A DNA stretch of 64,000 nucleotides from Propionibacterium cyclohexanicum (GCF_900111365.1 NZ_FOGZ01000005.1:1-64000), one strand, 5' to 3'; numbered from the stretch's first letter, positions 1 to 9,164 are shown. Notes: generated by a model not told the origin, from the sequence alone. Made by a program: numbers and translations.

Positions 1-94
1 CCTCGGCTTCCGCAACCTCACCAACTACATCGCCCGCAGCCTGCTCGAGACCGGCGGCTTCAGACCCCACCTACACCCTCATCTGTGAAGAGCC
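1..94 (+). mobile_element. Right end of an ISL3-family insertion sequence (transposase C-terminus and terminal repeat)
   Basis: Frame 2 reads through the last 28 codons of a transposase, beginning LGFRNLTNYIARSLLETGGF and stopping with TGA at 86-88. This C-terminus resembles IS204/IS1001/IS1096/IS1165 (ISL3 family) transposases as I remember them. Six bases after the stop the sequence TGAAGAGCC ends at 94; its complement GGCTCTTCA is the usual kind of ISL3 terminal inverted repeat. From position 95 the recB reading frame resumes on the other strand, so 94/95 is taken as the element boundary. The rest of the element lies left of the window, so the other repeat and the target duplication cannot be checked. 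Confidence 0.75.
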
Positions 95-1444
95 GATTTG
101 CTCGCCGGTGTGCCGCCTGCGGACCAGTACCGCCATATCGCTGGGGCGCAGGGCCCGCCAGCGGCCCTGCGCGAACAGCTCGGCGCGGGCCAGCAGCTGA
201 TCGAAGGTATGCACCAGGTCCGCGCTGATGGCGTCACGCGCCGGCTGAGCACGCAGCAGGCGCTGGGGGCTGATGGCTCGTAGCTGGACGGCCGGTGGCT
301 GGCCGCGCTGGGACCCGATCCGCAGCCTCGGGAAGCTCTGCTGGGTGCTCACGGGTGTGAGACGGATGTCCTGGCCTGCGCTACCGAGCCCTGCGGCGCC
401 GAACAGCTCTGCCAGGCCTTCGGTCACCCCCGGGTCGCAGCGGTAGTTGCAGTCGAGCGTGAACCGTTGGTCAGCCTGGCCGGTGGCGTCGAGATAGGCC
501 TGCACATCGGCCCCCCGGAAGCCGTAGATCGACTGCTTGGGGTCACCGACGATGACCAGCCTCGTCCGGTGGTGGAATGCTCTGCGCAGGATCGTCCACT
601 GAGCAGGGTCAGTGTCCTGGAACTCATCGACCATCACGAGATCGAAACGCTCCGCAAGGGTGCTTGCTGCGCGCTCGCCCGTGACACGGTCGTTCAGGGC
701 ATCGACGACTCGCTGCACCATGTCGTCGAAGCCGTGCAGCCGAAGACGACGGGCCCGGTCCTCGAACTGGCGCCGTATCGCCCCGGCGAACTCGAAGCGC
801 GCCCGTGCAAGAGGATCGTCGGGGGGCGGTTCGAGCAGGCGAAGTCCGCGATGACCGAGCACCGCATCGCCGACGATTCGTGCGACATCGGGCGCAAGCT
901 GGGCCGTGCCCTGCATGCTGGTGGCCAACCGCACGTCGTCGATCACCTGGTGGCGGAGCACGGCCAGTTGCTGCTCGGAGCCACGGCCGGTGTCGTGGTC
1001 GACGAGCATCCCCAGTTCGTCGAGCAGCCGGCCGCAGAACTCGTGCGTCGTGGCGATGGTGGCCCGACCGAAGTCGCCGAGTGCCTGTTCGAGCCGGCCG
1101 ATGCGCGCACGGAGGACCGGTGGGTCGCCGGCACACAGGGTAGCCAGCATGTCATCACTCGGCTCGCTGTCACCCGAGCCTGCCAACGCATGGCGCAGCG
1201 CCTCCAAGCTGGCCCGGAGCCGTTCGTGGACGCGTGTCCTCAATTCGAGAGTGGCCGAACGCGCGAAGGTGACGAGCATGAGACGGTCGATCGTGGTGAG
1301 CCCCTCGGCAAGTGCCCCCGTGGCGAGGGCTGCGATGGCGAAGGTCTTGCCGGTGCCTGCGCTGGCCTCCAGCACGGTCGTTCCGTCTGGCAGGGGGGCG
1401 CAGGGATCGAAGCAGCCGGGTGCGCGGGTCACGGCGCTGGTCAT
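95..1444 (-). pseudogene. recB: recB, exodeoxyribonuclease V beta subunit, 3' part removed by IS insertion
   Basis: About 450 codons of RecB remain, against roughly 1100 in the intact family. The N-terminal UvrD-like helicase half is clear: Walker A EASAGTGKT near residue 30, the Walker B-type box VDEFQDTDP, VGDPKQSIYGFRGAD and the NYR box. The reading frame runs into the IS at position 95 and stops at 71 after seven IS-encoded residues. Helicase motifs IV-VI and the C-terminal nuclease domain are missing. The ATG at 1444-1442 overlaps the recC stop as ATGA, so recC and recB were translationally coupled. The longer upstream start at 1657 lies inside recC and is rejected. RecBCD is probably inactive in this strain unless a complete copy exists elsewhere. 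Confidence 0.88.
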
Positions 1445-4400
1445 CGGGGACCTGCTGTCAGGGGAGCGGACTGCCAGTGCTGCACAAGTGGCAGGTACAG
1501 CCAACACGCCAGATTGGCGAATCGAGAGGCAGCGGCGTCGAGGGGATCGCCCTGGTGTGGTGGCAGTGCCGAGAGCTGCTCCCAGCCGAGCGGCAGGAAC
1601 TCGGTCCACAGCACCGAGAACTTCGTCTCCTGGGTGAACTCGCGGGCCACCTCCCAATCCCGCACATCGCCATCTGGCAGGCAGCGTGCCTGGCGGAATG
1701 CCGCCTGGGGAGGCAGCGGAAGCAGACTCCCCAGGCCGGCTCGTCGCACGAGGAGAAGCTCATCGAGGAGCTCGAGGGCTTCTTGGCGGCCGGGAGCCCG
1801 CAGGGTGTGGATCGCGTCGCGGCCGACGACAACGGCCCGGTGGACCGCAGGGGACTGGGCGCTCGCGCAGACCAGATGCACCCAGGCGTCCACAAGGTGC
1901 TTCGCGCGGATCTGGCCATAGCGATGGGTCACCAGGGCATCGCCGAACCTGGCGAGCTGGCCCCTCACCCGGCCGGACGACACCGAGATCGCCAGATCGA
2001 TCTCGGCGCGGTCGATCTGCAGGTCAGCGATGACACCGGCCATCGACTGCACGTCCGACAACAGTGACCCCACCAGCTGCTGGCCGAGCGGCCCGGGCGG
2101 AGCGGATCCGCTGAGCAGCGTCGCGGCGGTCACCGCCTCCAGCTGTTCTCCGGCAAGCAGGGACTCCAGCATCCGGGTGCCGAGCGTATAGCGGTCCAGG
2201 GCGCTGGCAGTGATCGGCAGGTCTACCGCCAAGGGCTCATCGGGCTGTGCGGGCAGATAGCCGAAGGTATTGCGAAACCAGGCGGAGGCGGGGTCCTGAT
2301 AGAAGCGAGCCAGGTCGTCCACATCGACCGGCTCCTCGGATCCGGGGACGCCGGCGGCACGCACCAGCCACACCGGGTCGCTCGGCGTCGTGGTGCGGGG
2401 ACGGGTCAGTGCCTGCGCTCCGGCGAGTGCCTGGTTGTCGAAGCTGAATGGCAGCTCAGCTTTCCTCGCGGTGAAGTTGTAGGGAGAGTGCGGTTGCAGG
2501 GGGTGCCAGTGCAGAAGCCCGGCGGTGGGCTCCAGCACCTCGTCGTGCCGCGGTTGGCCCGCAGCGAGCGGGTCAACCCATCGCCGGGCGGCTCGGAGGA
2601 CACCGGTGGCGTCGAGCAGGTCGGAGACGACCACCGGCTGGGGCAGGGTCTGCCCGGTGAAGGGATCGCCGCCGGCTCCGACGACGAGGACGCGCTCGCG
2701 TGCCCCGAGGATGGCGTCCAGCAGGTCCTGCCGGGCGGCGGCCGAGCGTTGCGGGCGTGAACTGGTGACGCCGGGACGGGCCAGCAGGTCGTCGCCGGCG
2801 ACGGTCGAGTATGCCGCGGCGGGGTCATCTCCGACACCCAGCAGGCATACCACGCGGTGGGAGAGCTGGCCCAGTTCGCGCATCTCGCAGACGACGAGAT
2901 CGCCACTACCGAAGACCGCAGGACGGTGCCTTTCGGGCAATGGGCCGGCCAGCAGCTCGGCGAACTCGATCCGGTCGAGCAGCGGGGTGTTCTGGGGACA
3001 GGCCTGCGCCAACTCGGCCAGTCTGGTGCTCACCTGGTTCACCTGCCATTGCTGGGCGGCGGTGGGCTCGGTGAGGTCGGCCATCGCCTCGTCAAGTCGA
3101 AGGCGCCACTGCGTCACATTCGCCGGGGTGGCGCAGCGCAGCAGGTGCATCCGGATGCGCGAGACGAGTTCGGCGAGCGCCCCGATGATCGGGGCGTCGG
3201 AGGCATCGACATGCTCGACCGGCACGACAGTGTCGAGCCGGGCCAGCGGGGAGTCGGCCAACACGAGCCCGGCGAGCAGCCGGTCCAGTCCGGTGACCCA
3301 GGTGCCCTGGCGCACAGTGGGCAGCCCGGCACGGGCGCGCTGGGCGGCGTCAATGCCCCAGCGCACCTCGGCGCGCGCCAGGAGCGCCGGCACCCTGGCA
3401 AGGTCGTTCTCGTCGAGGCCGAAGCGGCGGGCCACCAATGGGATCGCGGCGATCGCGACGAGGTCGGCCGCGCTGGCGCGGCGATCGGGCGCCGTGAGCA
3501 GGCCAAGGAGCAGATCGCGCGCCGGATTCGACTCGTCGTGGCCTATGGTCAACCGGACCCGCAGCACGTGGCCGGGGTGCAGACCCGCATTGGTATCGCC
3601 GCCGAGATGTGCCTCAAGCAGGGGGGCATAGCGCTGGAGATCAGCGCAGGCCACCACGACATCGCGGGGCTGCAATGTGGGGTCGGCGTCGAACAGTCCG
3701 CACAGCAGCTCGCGCAGCACCTCGACCTGCCGGTCGGGTCCGTGACTGAGGTGGAACTGGATCGAGTCGTCGGGGATGCGGCCGAAGGCCGGGGGAAGGT
3801 CGTCGCTGACATCGCGCTGCAATTGCCCGAGAAGGGTGCTCGATTCGGCCTGGGAGGGCGGGCTGACATCGGTGAGCGCACCGCAGCCGGCCCACTGCGC
3901 CCAGGCATCGTCGCGCAGCCGCCCATAGCGGCTGGCCAGCGCGCAGCGTCGGGTGGCACTCGGTGGTCGGCCCAGCTGCCACACCGGGACGGGCAGCCGC
4001 GTGGAAACTGCGCGCAAGAGATCGATCTCATCGTGCGCAAAGCCGCGATCACCGAGCACGCCGAGACTGTTCGGAAGGGCATCGTCCACCGTGCCCGCGT
4101 GGATCCGTGTGGTGAGCAACTCGAGGCGGCGCGCCGGGTGGGGCCATTGTCCCAGGCGTGCCACGAGCATCCCGAAGAGTTCGGGCTGCCAGCGATCCTG
4201 GGGTTCCAGCGGACGACCCGTGGCGTCCACGAAATCTCCGCGCTCCCAGCTCAGCATCATCTGGGGCAGGTGGTGGGAATAGTCGCCGAACAGTGCGGCC
4301 ACACGCCGTGCGGTGCCCACCAGCCGCCCCGGACGGGGCAGTGGCTCGTCAAGGTGCCGTTGCACAAGTGCGAACCAGTCCTCGCCGCGCGCCTCGCCCA

Positions 4401-4725
4401 TAACGGCGGCCAGATGGGCGGTCAGCCCCTGGCCCGACCACGGGTCAGCCCTGCGGTCCAGGCCGAGCACCGTGGTCTCGAGCCTGGCGCGCAGCCCTGA
4501 GATGCCGATCATCTCGATCCCGGCACAGACCCCCTGATCGGCCGCGATCCACTGGCGCAAGAGCCTGCGCTGGGCGGCACGCGGCACGACGAGCAGCGGC
4601 TGGTCGAAAGGATCGTGCGTTGCGGCAGCGAGATGCGCGCTCACCTGGGTGCACAGACTGGGCCAGTCGGGGCACTCATGGACGTGGATCCCCGATGACT
4701 GCCCGGGCTGGACCGAGATGACCAT
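1441..4725 (-). CDS. recC: Exodeoxyribonuclease V gamma subunit RecC
   Basis: The protein has 1094 residues, the expected size for RecC. RecC is the Chi-scanning, catalytically dead helicase-nuclease subunit of RecBCD, which processes double-strand DNA ends. The family is recognised by overall similarity, for example LLVVPRAAQRRLLRQW near residue 40, a degenerate helicase fold, and a C-terminal half ending just before recB. The start is set at the ATG at 4725 because a TACAGT -10 hexamer lies exactly 7 nt upstream at 4733-4738, the leaderless arrangement seen at many genes in this window; a GTG at 4770 is the alternative. The stop overlaps the recB start by ATGA. recC looks intact, but its partner recB is broken. 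Confidence 0.88.
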   Translation of the reverse strand: MVISVQPGQSSGIHVHECPDWPSLCTQVSAHLAAATHDPFDQPLLVVPRAAQRRLLRQWIAADQGVCAGIEMIGISGLRARLETTVLGLDRRADPWSGQGLTAHLAAVMGEARGEDWFALVQRHLDEPLPRPGRLVGTARRVAALFGDYSHHLPQMMLSWERGDFVDATGRPLEPQDRWQPELFGMLVARLGQWPHPARRLELLTTRIHAGTVDDALPNSLGVLGDRGFAHDEIDLLRAVSTRLPVPVWQLGRPPSATRRCALASRYGRLRDDAWAQWAGCGALTDVSPPSQAESSTLLGQLQRDVSDDLPPAFGRIPDDSIQFHLSHGPDRQVEVLRELLCGLFDADPTLQPRDVVVACADLQRYAPLLEAHLGGDTNAGLHPGHVLRVRLTIGHDESNPARDLLLGLLTAPDRRASAADLVAIAAIPLVARRFGLDENDLARVPALLARAEVRWGIDAAQRARAGLPTVRQGTWVTGLDRLLAGLVLADSPLARLDTVVPVEHVDASDAPIIGALAELVSRIRMHLLRCATPANVTQWRLRLDEAMADLTEPTAAQQWQVNQVSTRLAELAQACPQNTPLLDRIEFAELLAGPLPERHRPAVFGSGDLVVCEMRELGQLSHRVVCLLGVGDDPAAAYSTVAGDDLLARPGVTSSRPQRSAAARQDLLDAILGARERVLVVGAGGDPFTGQTLPQPVVVSDLLDATGVLRAARRWVDPLAAGQPRHDEVLEPTAGLLHWHPLQPHSPYNFTARKAELPFSFDNQALAGAQALTRPRTTTPSDPVWLVRAAGVPGSEEPVDVDDLARFYQDPASAWFRNTFGYLPAQPDEPLAVDLPITASALDRYTLGTRMLESLLAGEQLEAVTAATLLSGSAPPGPLGQQLVGSLLSDVQSMAGVIADLQIDRAEIDLAISVSSGRVRGQLARFGDALVTHRYGQIRAKHLVDAWVHLVCASAQSPAVHRAVVVGRDAIHTLRAPGRQEALELLDELLLVRRAGLGSLLPLPPQAAFRQARCLPDGDVRDWEVAREFTQETKFSVLWTEFLPLGWEQLSALPPHQGDPLDAAASRFANLACWLYLPLVQHWQSAPLTAGPR

Positions 4726-4732
4726 GAGCTTC

Positions 4733-4738
4733 ACTGTA
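4733..4738 (-). promoter_or_regulatory. -10 element of recC (leaderless)
   Basis: On the minus strand TACAGT is followed by seven bases and then the ATG at 4725, so transcription would begin at or next to the start codon. It is divergent from the uvrD2 promoter about 80 bp away. No clear -35 box was seen. Confidence 0.45.
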
Positions 4739-4813
4739 GAACTGGCCCCCGACAGTACCGGATTGTCCACAGCCCCGCCCGGGCATGGTCCCGCGGCGCT
4801 CGGACGCGGCGTC

Positions 4814-4819
4814 TATCGT
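4814..4819 (+). promoter_or_regulatory. -10 element of uvrD2 (leaderless)
   Basis: TATCGT lies 7 nt before the ATG at 4827, and no Shine-Dalgarno sequence precedes that ATG. This supports a leaderless mRNA and the chosen start. Confidence 0.5.
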
Positions 4820-4826
4820 TGCCGCC

Positions 4827-6959
4827 ATGTCCACCGATTCCCGTCTGACGAGGTCCGCGTCTGCCCGGGAAGCCGACGAGGAGGTACTGTCCGGGCTCGA
4901 CGACCAGCAGCGCGAGGTGGCCATGGAGATCGGCGGGCCGCTCGTCGTGGTAGCGGGCGCGGGCACCGGCAAGACCCGTGCCATCACGCACCGGATTGCC
5001 CATGGCGTGCTCAGTGGCCAGCAGCAGGCCTCTGCGATCCTGGCCGTCACCTTCACCACGCGGGCGGCCGGCGAGATGCGGGCCCGGCTGGCCGGGCTCG
5101 GGGTGCCGCGGGTCAGAGCAAGCACCTTCCATGCGGCGGCCCTGCGCCAGTTGCGCTATTTCTGGCCGCGAGTGATGGGTCACGAGCTTCCCCAGGTGAC
5201 CGGATCCACCTATGCGCTCGTGGCGGAGGCGGCTTCGCGGCTGAAAGTGCGCACCGACACCGCATTGCTGCGCGACCTGGTCACCGAGCTGTCGTGGGCC
5301 AAGTCCACGAATGTCACCCCGGCGGACTATCCGGCGGCCGCAGAGCATGCCTCCCGCTCGGTTGCCGGGGCTGATCCCCAGACGGTTGCCCGGGTCGCCG
5401 CCGAGTACGAGCGCGTCAAACGCGGCCACGCGGTGATGGACTACGACGACATCCTGCTGTGCGCGGTGGCGCTCATGCATGAGCATCCCGAGGTGGCGCA
5501 GGAATTCCGGGCAGGGTACCGCCATTTCGTCGTGGACGAGTACCAGGACGTCAGTCCTCTGCAGCACAGCCTGCTGCGGCTGTGGCTGGGGGAGCGTCGT
5601 GATCTGTGCGTGGTCGGTGACCCCGACCAGGTGATCCATTCCTTCGCCGGAGCCGACGCGCGCTTCCTCATGCGCTTCTCGCGCGAGTTCTCCCAGGCGC
5701 GCACCCTTCGCCTGGAGCGCAACTATCGCTCCACGCCCGAGGTGCTGCAGGTGGCCAATGACCTGCTCCATCCGCCGGGACGGCGCGCGGTGGGTTCGGG
5801 AGTGGTGCTTCGTCCCACCCGGCCCGCAGGTGTACCGGTGATCACCGAGGCAGCGGGCGACGAGCCCGCCGAGGCGCAGTCGCTGGCGCAATGGCTCGCC
5901 GGCCAGCACCGCGACGGCATCGAGTGGTCGCAGATGGCGGTGCTGTTCCGGGTGAACTCGCAGGCGCTCGCGCTCGAGGCGGCGCTCGGCGAGGCGCACG
6001 TTCCCTATGTCGTGCGCGGCACCGAGCGCTTCTACGCTCGCGCGGAGACGCGCGCAGCGCTGGCCCGGCTTCGCCGCGACGCCGACCGCGCACCCGATGC
6101 ACCGGCCTCGCAGGCAGTGGCAACGAGCCTGGGTTCGCTCGGCTGGACACCGCAGGCACCGCAGGGCCAGGGCGCTGTGCGCACGCGCTGGGAGACCTGG
6201 AGCGCCCTGCACGATCTGGCGACCGACCTCCACGATGCGGGGACGCCGGGCTTTTCCGATGTCGTCACGCTCATCGAGCAGCGTGCCCGCAATGAGCAGG
6301 TGCCGGTCGCCGATGGCGTCACCCTCACCACATTCCACGCCTCCAAGGGCCTGGAATGGCGCGTCGTCGCACTGTATGGAGTCGTGGAAGGGCTCATGCC
6401 GATCTCGATGGCCACCGAGCGCTTCCAGATCGCCGAGGAGCGCCGTCTCCTCTACGTGGGAATCACTCGCGCCCGTGACCAGCTGCGGATCAGCTGGGCC
6501 ACGAAGGGCTCGGGCAATCATGCCAGGCGCTCCCCATCGCGTTTCCTCAGCGGGCTGGTGAGCGACAGTGCGGCTGCGCCGGACTCGGGCGACGCACCGG
6601 GGCCCCGACGCTCGGCGCGAAGACGCCGGGCGGAGCAGTGCTCGATGTGCGGGCGTCCTCTCACCACACCCGGAGAGATCAAGCTGGGCCATCACGACGG
6701 CTGCGAGGTGCCCTACGACGAAGAGCTGTTCGAGCGGCTGCGCACCTGGCGGGCGGCGGTCGCGGCCAAGGAGTCGATCCCGGCCTACATGGTGTTCACC
6801 GATGTCACCCTGCGCGCCTTCGCAGAGGCCTTGCCCGGTGACCGGGAGAGTCTGCTGAAGATCCGCGGTGTCGGGCTGCGCAAGGCGGAGCGTTTCGGCG
6901 ACCAGGTGATCGCGCTGATCAAGGGTGCCTCGGCGCAGCAGGCGCTCACCGAGGCATGA
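4827..6959 (+). CDS. uvrD2: ATP-dependent DNA helicase UvrD2 with HRDC domain
   Basis: A 710-residue superfamily 1 helicase. Walker A AGAGTGKT is at about residues 43-50, VVDEYQDV near 236, VVGDPDQVIHSFAGAD follows, and motif V/VI appears as TTFHASKGLEW and LLYVGITRARD. After the motor comes a cysteine region beginning CSMCGRPL near residue 605, then an HRDC domain to the end. This is the layout of mycobacterial UvrD2, a 3'-5' helicase whose activity depends on the cysteine motif. Here only three cysteines are visible (CxxC and one after HHDG) where mycobacterial proteins have four; a histidine may replace the fourth. The gene lies next to the E1-like/protease block, as in Mycobacterium. A start at 4785 is possible but lacks support. 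Confidence 0.9.
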   Translation: MSTDSRLTRSASAREADEEVLSGLDDQQREVAMEIGGPLVVVAGAGTGKTRAITHRIAHGVLSGQQQASAILAVTFTTRAAGEMRARLAGLGVPRVRASTFHAAALRQLRYFWPRVMGHELPQVTGSTYALVAEAASRLKVRTDTALLRDLVTELSWAKSTNVTPADYPAAAEHASRSVAGADPQTVARVAAEYERVKRGHAVMDYDDILLCAVALMHEHPEVAQEFRAGYRHFVVDEYQDVSPLQHSLLRLWLGERRDLCVVGDPDQVIHSFAGADARFLMRFSREFSQARTLRLERNYRSTPEVLQVANDLLHPPGRRAVGSGVVLRPTRPAGVPVITEAAGDEPAEAQSLAQWLAGQHRDGIEWSQMAVLFRVNSQALALEAALGEAHVPYVVRGTERFYARAETRAALARLRRDADRAPDAPASQAVATSLGSLGWTPQAPQGQGAVRTRWETWSALHDLATDLHDAGTPGFSDVVTLIEQRARNEQVPVADGVTLTTFHASKGLEWRVVALYGVVEGLMPISMATERFQIAEERRLLYVGITRARDQLRISWATKGSGNHARRSPSRFLSGLVSDSAAAPDSGDAPGPRRSARRRRAEQCSMCGRPLTTPGEIKLGHHDGCEVPYDEELFERLRTWRAAVAAKESIPAYMVFTDVTLRAFAEALPGDRESLLKIRGVGLRKAERFGDQVIALIKGASAQQALTEA

Positions 6960-6960
6960 A

Positions 6961-6982
6961 TGCCTGGCGGACCGGCCAGGCA
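6961..6982. terminator. Bidirectional terminator hairpin between uvrD2 and the amidotransferase gene
   Basis: TGCCTGGC and GCCAGGCA form a perfect 8-bp stem with a 6-nt loop, directly after the uvrD2 stop and 22 bp before the stop of the convergent gene. There is no T-run, as is common in GC-rich actinobacteria. Confidence 0.55.
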
Positions 6983-7004
6983 GCAGTGCCCCAGGTGCGG
7001 CCGA

Positions 7005-7805
7005 TCAGGCGACAGAGCGCTCGACAGCGGGCTCGGAACCGAAGATGTCGAGCCGGTCGCCGATCTCGACGTGGAGGTCGTCGCGCACGGTGATCACGCG
7101 GAATTGCTCAACGCGCCGGGCGCCGGGCACGGCGATCTTCGTGGAGCAGACCACCACCCGCTCGGCATTGGCCGACAGCTGGAGATCGTAAAGATCCACC
7201 GGCGACTCCGGCTTGAAGGTCGCCGGCTCGCTCTGCGAGTACGCGTAGAGCGCATGGGGCGTCGAGACCAGGCAGTTGAGGGCATGGGGACGGGCAGCTG
7301 GATCGTCGACGGCGACGTCGGCGCTGATCAACCTGACCGCTGCCTCGATCGCACGAGGCCAGTCCATGGTCTGGGCGAAGACCAGCAGAATCGCGAAGTA
7401 CAACTCGGAGTCGGTGGTGCCCTCGCAGGGCCGGGCGCCGTGGGCCTCGGCCCAGTCCCGCAGCCGCTCACTCACCGGGAAGGCACCGTTGTGGCAGAAG
7501 GCGACGTCACCGGCAACGAAGGGGTGGCAGTTGGACTCCACGACAGCCAGCCCCTCCGAGGCCTTGCGCAGGTGCACCAGCACCTGACGCGCCGAGCGCC
7601 GGGTCAGGGCCCGGGCGAACTCAGGATCTGTCCAGGCCGGGTCGGGGCAACGATAGCGGTGCACCTCACCCTCGGCGTCGCGCCATGCCGTGCCCCAGCC
7701 ATCCTTGTGCTCGTGCGAGAGCGTCTTCAGGTCCTTGACGCCGATCGGCAGGACGCCGCTGAGACGGGCTGGCCGAACGGACATGAGGCCGAGAAGACGG
7801 CACAT
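7005..7805 (-). CDS. Class II glutamine amidotransferase (YafJ/EgtC-like)
   Basis: A 266-residue protein starting MCRLLG. Cys2 becomes the N-terminal nucleophile after removal of Met, as in Ntn-type class II amidotransferases. Other family signs are HEHKDGWGTAW, the glutamine-site stretch HLRKASEG followed by NCHPFV, and FCHNGAF. The ATG at 7805 follows AGAGGAAG at a suitable distance, and starting there puts the cysteine at position 2; longer starts would bury it. No synthetase or acceptor domain is fused, so the ammonia acceptor is unknown. EgtC of ergothioneine synthesis is in this family, but no egt genes lie nearby. Two matching palindromes sit just upstream and may be operators. Confidence 0.85.
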   Translation of the reverse strand: MCRLLGLMSVRPARLSGVLPIGVKDLKTLSHEHKDGWGTAWRDAEGEVHRYRCPDPAWTDPEFARALTRRSARQVLVHLRKASEGLAVVESNCHPFVAGDVAFCHNGAFPVSERLRDWAEAHGARPCEGTTDSELYFAILLVFAQTMDWPRAIEAAVRLISADVAVDDPAARPHALNCLVSTPHALYAYSQSEPATFKPESPVDLYDLQLSANAERVVVCSTKIAVPGARRVEQFRVITVRDDLHVEIGDRLDIFGSEPAVERSVA

Positions 7806-7819
7806 GGGCTTCCTCTTCC

Positions 7820-7861
7820 GCGGTGTGACACCGCTCATTCTCCTCTGCGGTGTGGCACCGC
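7820..7861. promoter_or_regulatory. Two tandem 15-bp palindromes upstream of the amidotransferase gene
   Basis: GCGGTG-TGA-CACCGC at 7820-7834 and GCGGTG-TGG-CACCGC at 7847-7861 are both perfect palindromes with a 3-bp centre, spaced 27 bp start to start. The distal one begins 42 bp and the proximal one 15 bp upstream of the ATG at 7805. The shared flanks (CTCTTCC/CTCCTCT and CGCTC) show that a unit of about 27 bp was duplicated. The layout suits a dimeric repressor, but I know no regulator with this site. Confidence 0.5.
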
Positions 7862-8008
7862 TCGAGGTATGCAATTCATGGGTTGTCATGAGATCCGGCA
7901 GGCGTGCCCGCCACAGTCATTGTGGACCCTGACCCCAAGAGGCGGGGCCCGTGGTCCGCGGAGTGAACCCGCCAGCAGTGACCGGGGGGCTGTCGCGGCG
8001 AGGGCAGT

Positions 8009-9016
8009 TCAGGCGGCCAGCTCGGGCTGGCGGCGAGCCAGCAGTCGCGAGCAGGCGCCGCATCGGCGGTCCGGCGGGGTCGGTCGAAGCACGGCGCCCG
8101 TCGTGTCGGCACCCCTGGTGGCCCGCCCCGAGCGCAGGTGCGAGAGGACCATGGCCTGGGCCATCTCGACAGCCCAGCCGGCAGTCTCCCGCGCCGGTCT
8201 GGCAGGCCGAAGGATCAGCGCGCAGCGTTCGGCGACCTCGCGAGGCCACTGGTCGTGGCTGCGCTGGCATTCCACGCAAGCGGTGATTCCTGGCACGACA
8301 AGTGGGCTCACCTGGGCTCGCAGCCGGTGGGCAGTGACGACCAGATGGGGCAGGGCCGCCCCGACGAGCGCGAATCCCACTGCAGGGTCGGGGGCCTGGC
8401 CGCCAGGGGCCCAGACGATGAGATCTCCGGGTCGGTCGATGGCCTGCGTCCAGTGACCGAAGCGCCAGCCGGGCGGGTGGAACTCGATGTGCCCGCCAGG
8501 CGTCGCATCATCGTAGCAGGCGACGTGGGCGATCTGGGCCAGCCGCAGGCCGAGCAGCCGGGCCAGCTCGCCACTGCCGATGACGCTCACGGTGCGCCGC
8601 GGGCGCACCATCTTGGAGCCGGTGCACAGCACACCGGCGGTGAGCAGGTGGTTGAGGAGCTCGGCCATCGCCGCGCGATCCTGCCTGGTCAGGCCCGCGA
8701 GCAGCCACTCGGTGCCGTGACGGCCGTCCATGAGGAGCAGCAATCGGCGCAGCCGGGGGACTCCGGCACCGCTCAGCTCCACCGGCTGCGCGTGCCGCGC
8801 CTTCAACCACAGGCGATGTGGTCCGATGGCGACGATATCTGCATTCACCCGGAGCACCGGCGGCAAAGCGGGCCCGCACTGCTGCGGGGGACCCGATTCG
8901 GCGGCCGGGCCTCGGGGACAACTGGTTGAGCGGTCGACGGGGCCGTGTGGGCCGCGCGGCGCTGGATGGGGATGGTTGGGATGGCCGTTCGAGAACTCGG
9001 CGGGGGCGATGGTCAT
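8009..9016 (-). CDS. E1/ThiF-like Rossmann protein with CxxC zinc site (actinobacterial conserved protein)
   Basis: A 335-residue protein with an E1-type plan: a winged-helix-like N-terminal part, a nucleotide-binding strand VSVIGSGELARLLGLRLA, an acidic pair after the next strand (YDDA), and a C-terminal CxxC...CxxC set at about residues 247/250 and 319/322 that should bind zinc. E1-like enzymes adenylylate or bind peptide carboxylates; relatives serve as leader-peptide binders of azoline (TOMM) cyclodehydratases. No ubiquitin-like partner, YcaO or peptide precursor was found nearby. The gene lies close to uvrD2 and the proteases, as in Mycobacterium (Rv3196 region, from memory). The start is uncertain: an ATG at 9052 would add 12 residues. 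Confidence 0.7.
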   Translation of the reverse strand: MTIAPAEFSNGHPNHPHPAPRGPHGPVDRSTSCPRGPAAESGPPQQCGPALPPVLRVNADIVAIGPHRLWLKARHAQPVELSGAGVPRLRRLLLLMDGRHGTEWLLAGLTRQDRAAMAELLNHLLTAGVLCTGSKMVRPRRTVSVIGSGELARLLGLRLAQIAHVACYDDATPGGHIEFHPPGWRFGHWTQAIDRPGDLIVWAPGGQAPDPAVGFALVGAALPHLVVTAHRLRAQVSPLVVPGITACVECQRSHDQWPREVAERCALILRPARPARETAGWAVEMAQAMVLSHLRSGRATRGADTTGAVLRPTPPDRRCGACSRLLARRQPELAA

Positions 9017-9164
9017 GGCCTCAGTCTGCTCGGCCGGCAGCTGCCAGACCATGGAATGGCGATGCCTGCCAACATGGCGCCCCAGACGGCCAACACCGGC
9101 CCCCCACAGGACAACACCCGGGTCAGCGCGAAGCCGATCCGGGTGTCGATGGAACTATCGCTGC

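Noticed and set aside
71-1657. A longer recB start at 1657
   Set aside because: It would extend 213 bp into recC; the ATGA overlap at 1444 is the usual arrangement.
467-1921. A 484-codon open frame on the plus strand across recB and recC
   Set aside because: It is antisense to clearly recognised recB/recC sequence, has no known domain and is the usual open shadow of GC-rich genes.
4731-6695. A 654-codon open frame on the minus strand opposite uvrD2
   Set aside because: Low-complexity His/Arg/Gly-rich product with no family; uvrD2 motifs are certain on the plus strand.
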